Assembly (NCBI GenBank): GCA_030267565.1 | Contig: BRXU01000061.1 | Span: 124,001 to 188,000, forward strand | Direction of reading: 5' to 3' | Source of the DNA: Pleodorina starrii | Lineage: Eukaryota > Chlorophyta > Chlorophyceae > Chlamydomonadales > Volvocaceae | Length of the DNA: 64,000 nucleotides | Shown here: piece by piece, positions 46,465 to 54,904 of the stretch | How positions within the stretch are numbered: the stretch's first letter is position 1 | Layout of the letters: each line of letters starts with the position of its first letter | The notes under the pieces: model-generated | What the model was told of the DNA's origin: nothing | The model's database searches: none | What the model saw: only the letters and a program-made list of their open reading frames with translations | Made by a program: the position numbers and the translations under genes

Positions 46465-47007
46465 TGTGTGTCTGTGTACCACCGTAGTGAGGCAGGCAGG
46501 CGGGGAGGCAGGGGGGGAGGCAGGGGGGGGGGCAGGCGGGGAGGCAGGCAGGGTGTGAGGCGTGGATGGGCCCGGGCCTGGTTCGGCCCCGCCCCACCTG
46601 CCCCCTTGCCCTCCCCGTCCAACTCGAAAAAGCCCCCCATGCCCCCACCCACCGACCCACCCATCCACCCACGTGCAATGAGTTGCAGCGCGGGCTCCAA
46701 CGCGGCCCATTGCGACGTGTGAGCCCCTCCCCTTCTCCTCCCCCTCCCCCTCCCCCCTGGGTGCCGAGGCCCGCAGTGGCCCACTGGCGGGTCCCCCAAC
46801 CTTGCCCAGCTGCGAGCTGCTGCTGCTGCCCTGCCGTTTGCCGAGTCCCCGACATGTCTGCTGGCATAAAGGACCGCTGCCGCCCGCTAAGCCTCTTTGC
46901 CCGGCCTCTTTCCCCAGCCTGCCATTCCTGCCGCTGCGCTTATTGCCCGCTGCTGCTGCTGCTGCTGCACCCCCACTGTGTGCCCCACTGTAAACCGCCA
47001 CACGCAG
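46465..47007. other. Low-complexity spacer between the palindrome and the dehydrogenase exons
   Basis: It starts exactly where copy C ends, with GT and GGCAGGC(G/A)GG-type repeats, then C-rich sequence resembling an algal intron polypyrimidine tract leading into the 3' splice site at 47007/47008. No coding exon is recognised here. Confidence 0.5.
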
Positions 47008-50000
47008 GCCGGGCATGCGGTTCAGCGAGGTTGTGGCGGACGCAAAGGCCCGGGGCTACACGGAGCCCGACCCACGGGACGATCTGTCGGGTGTGTTTGT
47101 GTATTGTGTATTGCGTGTATTAGGGGTTGAGGGTTGCTGATGGGGGGGACCGATAAGCGGGAGGATGTGTGTGTGTGTGTGTGTCGGGGGGGGGGGTAGG
47201 TGGGGGGGCAGGGTGCAGTTGCTCGGGTTAGTGTGTGGGCGCCCAAGGCGGCCATGTATTCAGCTGACGGCGGCGGCGGTCATGCGTGTGATGTGGGCCA
47301 ACGACGTGTGCGAGCATCTCGCTTTCTGGAGTTGATGCACTGGGGGGAAAGGGGCGATTCTGTCGTACCTCAGATCCTCGCTGCCCATGTGCCTGTTGTC
47401 ACTTCGTTTGGGAGGTGCAGATCGGTGGGGTCGGTGGGGTGGTTGGGGGGAGGCTTCGTTAGCAGGTGCGGGCGGGCTGGAATTTCTGTAGAAGTCGGAG
47501 GAAGGGGGGCAATGGGGAAATGAGGAGGTTTGTCCGTTGTTCAGGTCCCTCGCCCTCCGCTCTCCTCCCCTCTCCACGCTTTGTCGTCCCACACTTCTCC
47601 TCTCGTCTCCTCCCTTGCCCTCTCCTCTCCTTCCTCACCTCCGTCCCACCGCTGCGGAGGCATGGTATGTTGCTGCCCTCCTCTTCAGTTCCCCGCCGGC
47701 CGCTCCGTCACCGGGGACCAGCCATGATGGCACCGCTTGATGACCGGACCCGCTGCCCCCACCTCCCATTTTCAAGGTACCCCCGAACCCCTTGTAGCCA
47801 AACTCCCTCGCCTTCTTCCCCCCGCCCACCCGCTCCCCGAAGGCCTGGACGTTGCTCGCAAGGTGGTGATCCTGGCTCGCGAGTGCGGGTTGGATGTGGA
47901 GCTGGGGGGCATTCAGGTGGATAGCTTGGTTCCGGAGCCGTTGAGGGGGAAGGCGGGAATGAGCGCAGAGACCTTCATGGAGGCACTGCCGCAGGTGTGT
48001 GAATGTGTGCGTGTATGTTGATGTGTGTGTAAGAGGGGGAGAGGGGATGAGGCAGGCGGGGCGGAGGTCCAGGGTGCGATGGAGGCTTTGAGCGTGAGAT
48101 GAGGCTTTCCGCTGGAGGGTTCTGTGTGTGGGCCGGGGGAGGATTGGTGGTTTCGGGGCGTAGGTCTGGGACAGCAGGGCGGGGGAAAGCGGATAGGGGC
48201 GGGGTCCGGGGGCCTGGGCGTGTGCGTGTGTGTACGTGTGTGAGGGCATGGGGAAGCTAGGCGGGGCCAGTGGGGCGTACGTCGGTGGCGGCAGATGGAT
48301 GCATGGTACTGCATTGTGCTCAATTGCTGCAAGTGCTGACCCCGCCTCCAATAGGGCGGGGGCACGACCCACCCACCCACCCCACCCACACCCACCCACA
48401 CACACTTACACACCCACCCACCCAGCTGAGCTCCAATGACCTCTTTCGTCGTCGCCCAATCCATGTGGCGCTTCCAACTCCTGGTTGACACGCCTCAGCT
48501 ACCCCCTTTTCCTTCCCCTGTCCCGACTACCCTTCCAACCAATCGACCAACGACTGATCCAACCAACCTAACCAACCAACCTAACCAATCAACCAGCACG
48601 ACGATGCGATGGCGGCCAGGGCTGCTGAAGCCGCCGCTGCGGGCGGTGTGGTCCGCTACGTTGGCTGTGTGGACATGGAGGCGGGGACAGCGGGGGTGAC
48701 ACTGCACACGTGAGTCGAGTCGAGTCGAGTCGGAAGGGGGCGGGGCGGGGGATGGGAAGGTCTGAGTGGGAGGGGGGAAGGGGCTTGAATGGAGCTGAGG
48801 CGGACTCAGCTGTAGTGGACTGAGGTGCAGACGACTGGAATGGCCTGGGTGAAGGTGTGGTGGCTGACTGCAGGGGTCGGCAGCGATGGTGTGATGGAGG
48901 GAGGTGTCAAGTGGAGTGTGTGGGACTGGGGTCGGTTGAGCTAGGTAGGCGGGCGGGCGGGCGGGGCCGATCGCAACCGGCTGCAGGACGGGAGGTGGGG
49001 ATCCTAATTAGGCAGTCCCGGACCGACATTCCTGCTACACGATGTGCTGCCGAGCACTGGCTCATTGCACCCGACCCATCCCCATCCCTGGGTTCCGGGT
49101 CCGTTCGCCAACGCCGTTTCCGTTCCTTCACTGCGGTATCTTCTTTTTTTACCCCCTCCCCCTCCCCCTCCCTCTACTCTCCCCCTTGCCCTCTGTTGAT
49201 CCTGCAGCTACCCCAGCTCCCATCCGTTCGCCCAGCTGTCCGGCAGTGACAACATGGTGGTGTTCACCACGTTGAGGTACCATGACCGGCCACTCATCGT
49301 GCGAGGACCGGGGGCGGGGGCAGAGGCGACGGCGGCGGGCGTGTTCGTGGACCTGCTGCAGGTGGGTGGGTGGGTGGGTAGCTAAGGGTGGATGGAAGGG
49401 GGAGCGGCGGGGTTTAGGAGGGGGCTCAGGTGGGTGGGTGGGTCAGGGGCGAGTAGTCCAGGCGGATGGCTGGGTGGGCTGGGGAAGGAAGGGGAAGGAA
49501 GGGACATGGAGGGGCGTGGGTGGTGTATGGGTGTGGTGGGTGGGAGGTTTGATTGTGAAGCGCTGACAGCATCATGGTAGCGCTAGTGTGCTGGAAGGGG
49601 AGAGGTGCGTCATGGGATGATTGGAGTTCTGTGGAGCAGTGGGCGGACAGCAGGCAGTGGGCGACAGCAGTGGGTGAAAGGCGGAAGGCGGAAGTCGGAA
49701 GAGGACAGCGGCCACGAGGACTGGGTCTGTCGGGCTTCGGCAGCAGCAGGTTGCATTTCAGAGGGATGACAAGCAACGGCCAAAGCCTCTGGGGGCCATA
49801 CGGTATGGAGGCGCCGGCGGGGGTGTGCGCAGATGGGGTTTTGTGCGTGCGGCCCGGCTCGGGGTCAGTGAGGTTAGTTGTGTGAGAACCTGCATCGATG
49901 GATCCCGCTTTGGCGCTTCAGCCCACAGGCTCGAGGAAAAGCGACTGGCGAAGTCGGCAAGGATGGTTGGGATGTCGAGAAAGAAAAGCGGTGTCTACCC

Positions 50001-50207
50001 TAACTCTGAGTCGTGGAAGCTCCTGCCGCCCATATCAACCTTTCCCTTAATATGTTTTGAACAGCGTCCCTTCCGCGAGAATGAATATGAATATGATGGG
50101 CAAATTCGGGCACCCTTGCTAAACCCATATGTCAAGCTCTCTTCCCCTCGTGCTGCTGATGCTGCCGCCCGCTCCTTCAGGTCATTCGCTCGCATCCCCG
50201 CGCGTGA
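47008..50207 (+). CDS. Homoserine dehydrogenase (or AK-HSDH), C-terminal exons only
   Basis: Five exons join in phase to ~175 residues: 47008-47090, 47843-47994, 48597-48709, 49208-49361 and 50181-50207. They start with F-S-E-V-V-A-D-A-K-A-R-G-Y-T-E-P-D-P-R-D-D-L-S-G, a hallmark of homoserine dehydrogenase catalytic domains. They continue with D-V-A-R-K-V-V-I-L-A-R-E, L-V-P-E-P-L, H-P-F-A-Q-L-S-G-S-D-N and I-V-R-G-P-G-A-G-A. The enzyme reduces aspartate semialdehyde to homoserine in plastid Thr/Met synthesis; in plants and algae it is usually fused to aspartate kinase. The first exon has an intact 3' splice site, but the NAD(P)-binding part and the F-S-G-T-L-S-type exon are not found upstream. 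The inverted-repeat block sits there instead. Either a very large intron or a 5' truncation explains this. The last exon (8 codons) is the least certain. Confidence 0.85.
47166..47184. repeat. GT dinucleotide microsatellite
   Basis: Uninterrupted TG run within the first visible intron of the dehydrogenase gene, followed by a G10 run. Related simple repeats lie in the next introns (GAGTC x4 at ~48714; GGGT x5 at ~49362). Confidence 0.8.
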
Positions 50208-51634
50208 GCAGTGGGGGCAGGGCCGCGACAGGCGCATGCGCGCAAGAGGGTGTGCTGCACGAGGGTCGCGCGGTGAGGGCTGTGGGTTGCTGCTTTGCTG
50301 AGGGGGTGGGGGCGCTGCTCGGTGGTGGTGGTCACGCTCTGGTTTGCAGCCCGACACATGCAGCACTGAGTGACTGCCCGGTACGGGGGCTTACTGTTTA
50401 GCCTGTTGTATCCGTAATGTAACTGACGGATGAGTTGGTAGGGGGCGTGTCTTGTGAGTACGGTACCGCCAATTAATGAGGGGGTCGTGGCTGGTGGGCA
50501 CATACCTTAAAGACACTGACCAGCATCACCACATGCTGGGGTGCAAGTACGCGCCTTAGGGACCCTTAGGGAGCAGCCACTCAACTGGAGTGTGTACCAT
50601 ACCGGTGGCTGTTTACTTTTTGAGTGGTTCCGTCCCGTGGGTCACTCCTTGATGATGTATCGGGGGTCACTCGCTCAATTCCCTCCTTGCGGTTGTATTA
50701 TCGTGGGGCACTCCGCGCCCGCCTTTGACATGACCGCGCCGCTGCCGCGTGCTGTGATGCATTGTGCATGGCGAAGAGCAAATTAAGGGGCTCCGGGGAT
50801 CAATTGTAGGTTTCACAAGTTGTGAATCGGTCCCCCTACAGTGGCGTATGCGTTTCGTCAACAGCCTCCGCAGCTGCAGCCGGGAGATCGCAGCCTTCTC
50901 CGCCCCACCTTCCCCCGCCCCAGCACAACTGCCCTTTCACCCAAGCCGATCAGCGGTGTGGTGTAGTCGGGGTGCAGGCTGAGGTTTTCGAGTAGTCGTG
51001 AGACGACGACGGGGTCAGTTTAGACATGAGTTGGCAATGTAGTTTAGGGTTTCGGGGTCGCCACCGGCGGCATCGCCGCTGGGGTTCATTTAGCGTTCAT
51101 ACAGTGTAGCAATGAGGACAATAACAAGAGGTTCAGCCTTCACACAAATGCATACACCGGCAAGTAATCCTGGGGCAACGTGTCACGCACTTGTGGAACT
51201 GCTGTCCGCGTCCCTGACATCCGTGTCCCTGACCCAGACCAACCACCATCAATTCATATGTGCTAGACTCACAACAGCGCGCGCAGAACCCCTACGTGCA
51301 CACCTGGAGCAATGAAAATGGGACCAGCTGTGTGTCAGACTGGCTCGCTCCCTGAGCTGAACCGTGCGTAAGCCTTAAAGACACATACGGATGAAGTCTC
51401 AAGCAACATCACGGAATTTCAATCACCTGTTATAATAAACGCCTGGAACATCTGATGCAATATAGGTGCGACCTAGATCAAGAAGTCTGCGGTCCCAGGC
51501 AGTGGGTGCCTTTGCCCGCAACTGACAGGGGCATGGCCGCTCCTCCCACGACATGCCTATCTGCACTAGACCCTCCCCTCCCCTGCCCCCTAGTTGATGT
51601 TTCCATAAGCTCCCATAAGCTCCGAATCAAGGCC
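50208..51634. other. Intergenic region
   Basis: After the dehydrogenase 3' UTR I see no gene. Short ORFs here have no recognisable motifs. The convergent HicB-like gene ends at 51635. Confidence 0.45.
50418..50422 (+). terminator. TGTAA poly(A) signal of the dehydrogenase gene
   Basis: TGTAA 211 nt after the proposed stop. It suggests that the 3' end of this gene is intact and perhaps still processed. Confidence 0.5.
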
Positions 51635-51985
51635 CTATGTCCCCTCAGCCAGGCACTCCGGCTTCACCTGCACCTGTGCCCACGATTCTTCCACACCCTT
51701 GTCGGAAAGGCCCAGGTCTAGCATAAGAACCTTCGCCGCATCTAGGTCCAAAGGCGGCGGGATTTCCTCACGGCCCTCAACCATGTCTTCCAGGCCAATG
51801 GCCAGAATGTACACGGCGTCATCTAAAGCCTCCTCCTCGCTCTCGCCACTACCAATGCCGAACGAAAACTGTGGGAAAATGGCGCTGACTATTCCGTCGA
51901 CGATATGCTTCTGAAGACAGACCGGATACGACTTGCCGCGCAGCTGCTCCACTGAGGAATAGTTGCTTGACGATCCCTGAGACAT
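51635..51985 (-). CDS. HicB-like antitoxin-fold protein
   Basis: From the ATG at 51983-51985 the frame encodes 116 residues without an intron. The core is a strand (S-Y-P-V-C-L-Q-K), then D-G-I-V-S-A-I-F-P-Q-F, then G-S-G-E-S-E-E-E-A-L-D-D-A, a helix, and E-E-I-P-P-P. This is the order seen in bacterial HicB/UPF0150 antitoxins: strand, Y-x-A-x-F-P-D-L-P-G, G-x-T-x-E-E-A-L-x-x-A, and the closing I-P-x-P. Such antitoxins mask HicA mRNA interferases. The HicA-like ORF lies directly upstream on the same strand and in the same reading frame, which matches the usual hicA-hicB order. The frame is open upstream of the ATG back to the TGA at 52124-52126. Family call by motif only; a profile search would decide it. 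Confidence 0.5.
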   Translation of the reverse strand: MSQGSSSNYSSVEQLRGKSYPVCLQKHIVDGIVSAIFPQFSFGIGSGESEEEALDDAVYILAIGLEDMVEGREEIPPPLDLDAAKVLMLDLGLSDKGVEESWAQVQVKPECLAEGT

Positions 51986-52123
51986 GTCGTCAGCCACCTT
52001 CTTGCCTGTTTGTATAAGAATCAGAAAATTTGCGAGCTGACGTGGCGAAACACCGGATACTAGGCCAGGCGCGGCCCAGAGCAGTCGCACAGGGTGCAGC
52101 AGGTCCGCAAACAGGCTCTGCCC

Positions 52124-52369
52124 TCAAAAGGCTTGCAGTGCTCGTCTCGCAATCGCCGACGCTTCCTCAACAAAAACGCGCTTCAACGGATTGTGTTTCG
52201 TGAATGTCACTATCTGCCCCTCGTTCCAGTCAGCACGCCATGAAGTATGGCCGTTTGTCTTGCGCTTTACGGGGGCAAAGCCAAGATTCCTAAGCCCCTT
52301 GTTCAACGTATTTCAAAACGTTTTGGAGGCAGCAGAGAGGTCTAGCTGCAGAGTTTCCTTGGAAGGCAT
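52124..52369 (-). pseudogene. HicA-like small ORF interrupted by an in-frame TGA
   Basis: An ATG at 52367-52369 opens a frame that meets TGA at 52313-52315 after 18 codons. It then stays open to a second TGA at 52124-52126. The part after the first TGA shows L-G-F, a basic run and G-H-T-S-W, then charged strands. This resembles the G-(F/W)-x-x-x-(R/K)-x-K-G-S-H core of HicA toxins, in which the His is catalytic. HicA proteins cleave mRNA and are held in check by HicB. No ATG follows the first TGA early enough to start the domain, so as written it is either broken, read through, or spliced in a way I cannot see. Resemblance is moderate; it may be an unrelated small protein. Confidence 0.35.
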
Positions 52370-53748
52370 CGTACAAAGTGCATCTCCCTGCCGTAGAATG
52401 GGGTAATTCGTCATTCCGTCGTCCGTCGTTCCGTCTTTCCGTCATTCCGTCGTTCCGTCTGAACTCGGACGCGATTTAGGCGCAGCCAGCGAGCTTTACG
52501 GGCAGCCGCGTTTTGCCGGTAGAGCAGCACGGTGTCTTCCGCTGATGCCGTGCCGTCGAAATGTTAGCTGTAGCCATTACGAGCAGGCGGGCCTGAGGTT
52601 GGCGTCTAGGGACGCAGCTCGGGAAATTATTTTGAGCAACGGGGTTCGTCCATGTGGGGTGCTTAATTTTTTGATAGACCCTTGGAAGGGGTGCGTGTGC
52701 ATGCGCGTGTGTTTGCACGTGTGCGCATGTGTGCATTTGTGCGTGAGGGTGCGTGTGCGTGGGGGTGTGCCCATGAGGGTGTGTATGTGTGTTGTCGTAT
52801 GGTACACGTGGCGACGTACACTTGCAGAAGTACCTTACTGCACTGGCAAATCTCCTGCCCCCGTTTTATTTCTCTGTGTGCCCCCGTTCCCGTTCCCGCT
52901 CTCGTCCGTCTCCCGACGGCTCGTCCGTTTGGGCCGCGGACGAAACCTGCGGATCAGGTGAACTGCAGCCGCCGTCGCCTGCACCGCCGCCACCGATAAA
53001 GAAGAAGCGGCCACTCCCGCCGCCCAAGGTGACCAAGTCGCCGCCGCCGTCGAAGCTGCCGCCGCCGCCGAAGCTGCCGCCGCCGCCGGATCTGCTGTCG
53101 CCACCGAAGCTGCCGCCGCCACCCTCAACGCCGCTGCCGCCAAGGCAGTCCCCGCCGCCGCAGCGCCGCTGGAGGCAGCCCTTGACCCAGGCCCGCCGCC
53201 GGTAATGTTTTCCTTTCCGCTGCTGCTACTGTTGGAGCGCTGGAAGACGCGATTCGTCGTACCCAACCGCGGCCAAGGGCCGGCTTTCCGGAGTCTGGGC
53301 ACACTGCACCTGCCCAGGAGAAGCGAGCGAAGCGTCTCTCTACGAGGAGCAGCAGGGGAAGGATGTGTTCATGGGAGTTTCCCGCGCTGCCACGTTTTAG
53401 TACAGGTGGCAGGAACATATGCCGCAAGGAGCTGCGTGTGTGGGTGTGGGTGTGGGTGTGTGTGTGCAGGGGGCCACTGCTTCTAGGAGAGTGCGCAAGG
53501 GTGCGTTAGGTTTTCGGACCATGTTACCCTGATGTTGTGTTTGCATGTATTGCGATCAATAAAACAACACCTCGTGAGGAGGTGCATCAGGGTTTTGGAT
53601 GTGATTGGACGGGATTTGCTGCGGCTTATGTCCACATTTATTAGTACCTACATAAGTGGGAACGCTGGGAGAGTGCTTGGGGTTCAGTCGTGTTGTTGAT
53701 GATGTGAGCGCGGCGCGCCTTGCCGTACCTCGCTGGCAGGAGTGAAAG
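52370..53748. other. Intergenic region with simple repeats and a proline-rich frame
   Basis: It holds the TTCCGTC tandem repeat (52408-52460), a GT-rich stretch (~52690-52800) and a GTGTGG run (~53436-53468). The frame ending at 53205 (+) encodes many S-P-P-P and L-P-P-P-P-K peptides like hydroxyproline-rich wall proteins. I see no signal peptide or pherophorin domain, so it may be only a GCC-triplet artefact. Confidence 0.35.
52408..52460. repeat. TTCCGTC-type tandem repeat
   Basis: About six imperfect units of (A/G)TTCCGTCGT in direct orientation, starting ~40 bp upstream of the HicA-like ATG on the opposite side. They lie in the putative promoter of that ORF. Confidence 0.8.
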
Positions 53749-54422
53749 ATGCTCTTCTGGAGGAGCCTCCTTTTGCTGAAGAGCAAAGACCACCTCACAC
53801 AGGCGGGTTGGCATTGCGCGACCCGCATGAACGACCGGGTTTTGGTTGCAACCTTGGGGGCAGGCACAGTTTCTGAAATTAACGCACAGAACCCATGGCA
53901 GATATCCCAGCCGTCACCCAGCCATGAGTTCCAGCATCATTGGAGCGCCCCGGACCGCATGCACTTCTTGACGCTCCTTCCGCGGCGCAAGCTCCTCATG
54001 CTGACGGCGACGAGCGGCAGCATTCCCAACCTGGACTTCGCGGTGGGGGTCGCGGGACTTACCTTGGCCCCGATGCCTGGCTTGCTGGCGTCTGCAGCCG
54101 CCACTGGTCACATCGAACCCTGCGCCTGGCTCCGCCAGGGGGGCTGCCACTGGGGGGGGCCTCCATCCTTTCCACCAGTTTCCACCGCGGCCGGGGCGGG
54201 ACACGGGGCGCTTTGCCGGTGGCTGCTGGAGCATGGCTGCCCCTGGAGCATGCACGCAGTCAGCAGCGCAACGGCAGGCAGCCACGTGAAACTGATGGAC
54301 TGGCTTTGGCAGCGGCGCCCGGACCTGACTCGGAGGACCTCAGCCCAGTGCTGGCGGATCTCCGGTCCCTCCTTTTGGGCGCCCTGCAGGGCTGCCACCT
54401 GGCGACGGTACAGCGGCTATAG
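53749..54422 (+). pseudogene. Ankyrin-repeat family fragment with frameshift
   Basis: An ATG-started frame encodes R-R-K-L-L-M-L-T-A-T-S-G-S-I-P-N-L-D, then G-L-L-A-S-A-A-A-T-G-H-I-E-P-C-A-W-L-R, then A-L-C-R-W-L-L-E-H-G-C-P-W, then A-G-S-H-V-K-L-M-D-W-L. These are the A-A-x-x-G-H-x-x-x-C-x-W-L-x-x-x-G-C-P-W repeats of the very large ankyrin family of Chlamydomonas and relatives. After ~54325 the family-like sequence (L-L-L-G-A-L-Q-G-C-H-L-A-T-V-Q-R-L, stop at 54422) continues in another frame, while the original frame degenerates. A one-base shift or a lost intron explains this. The N terminus is unlike the family. Probably a decayed copy; function unknown. Confidence 0.55.
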
Positions 54423-54904
54423 ATCTGGACTGACCGGGACGTGCCCGGGCTTCGAGCATTCCCAGCGCAGCGGCAAAGAGCCGCCGAGTGCATCATGAGG
54501 CACCAGGCAGGCACCACGCCAAGGGGCGCTGGTTGTGCATGGTGTTGCTGCCGTTAAACTAGCTCACCGGCCATGGAGCTGGGGGACAATGTGCGGGCCC
54601 GTACGTCGTGCTATCTCGTACGACGCACACAGCCGTTGAACCGGAACTCCGGAAGGAAAGCTCCACGCGTACACAAAGGCTAGTGACAAGCAAGGACTTT
54701 GTTAGGCCTGAGCGCGGTTTGATGGTTCAGCTGTCTTGCCTTTGAAATGGACAGACGAACAACGTTGCCCATCGCAAGTATCCGCAACGCACTAAACTAT
54801 CGTTTACCACTTCTTCCTTTATTATACTGTGTTTGATCCAAGGCACAAGGGCGGTTTAAGGACACTGCGCTTCACTATCGTTTATCGCTGCTTCACAAGC
54901 AGCG
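54423..54904. other. Intergenic region
   Basis: Between the ankyrin relic and the kelch gene. No coding sequence is recognised; it should include the kelch gene promoter. An AT-rich patch (TTCCTTTATTATACTG) at ~54815-54830 lies ~80 nt before the ATG. Confidence 0.35.

Noticed and set aside
46468..46993. Gly/Arg- and Pro-rich ORFs just right of the palindrome
   Set aside because: Arise from GGCAGG and CCCAC simple repeats; they contain no dehydrogenase-like residues, so they are not the missing upstream exon.
52789..53205. Proline-rich frame as a pherophorin or extensin gene
   Set aside because: There is no signal peptide, no Cys-bearing pherophorin domain and no clear splice borders; GCC-triplet runs alone can create it.
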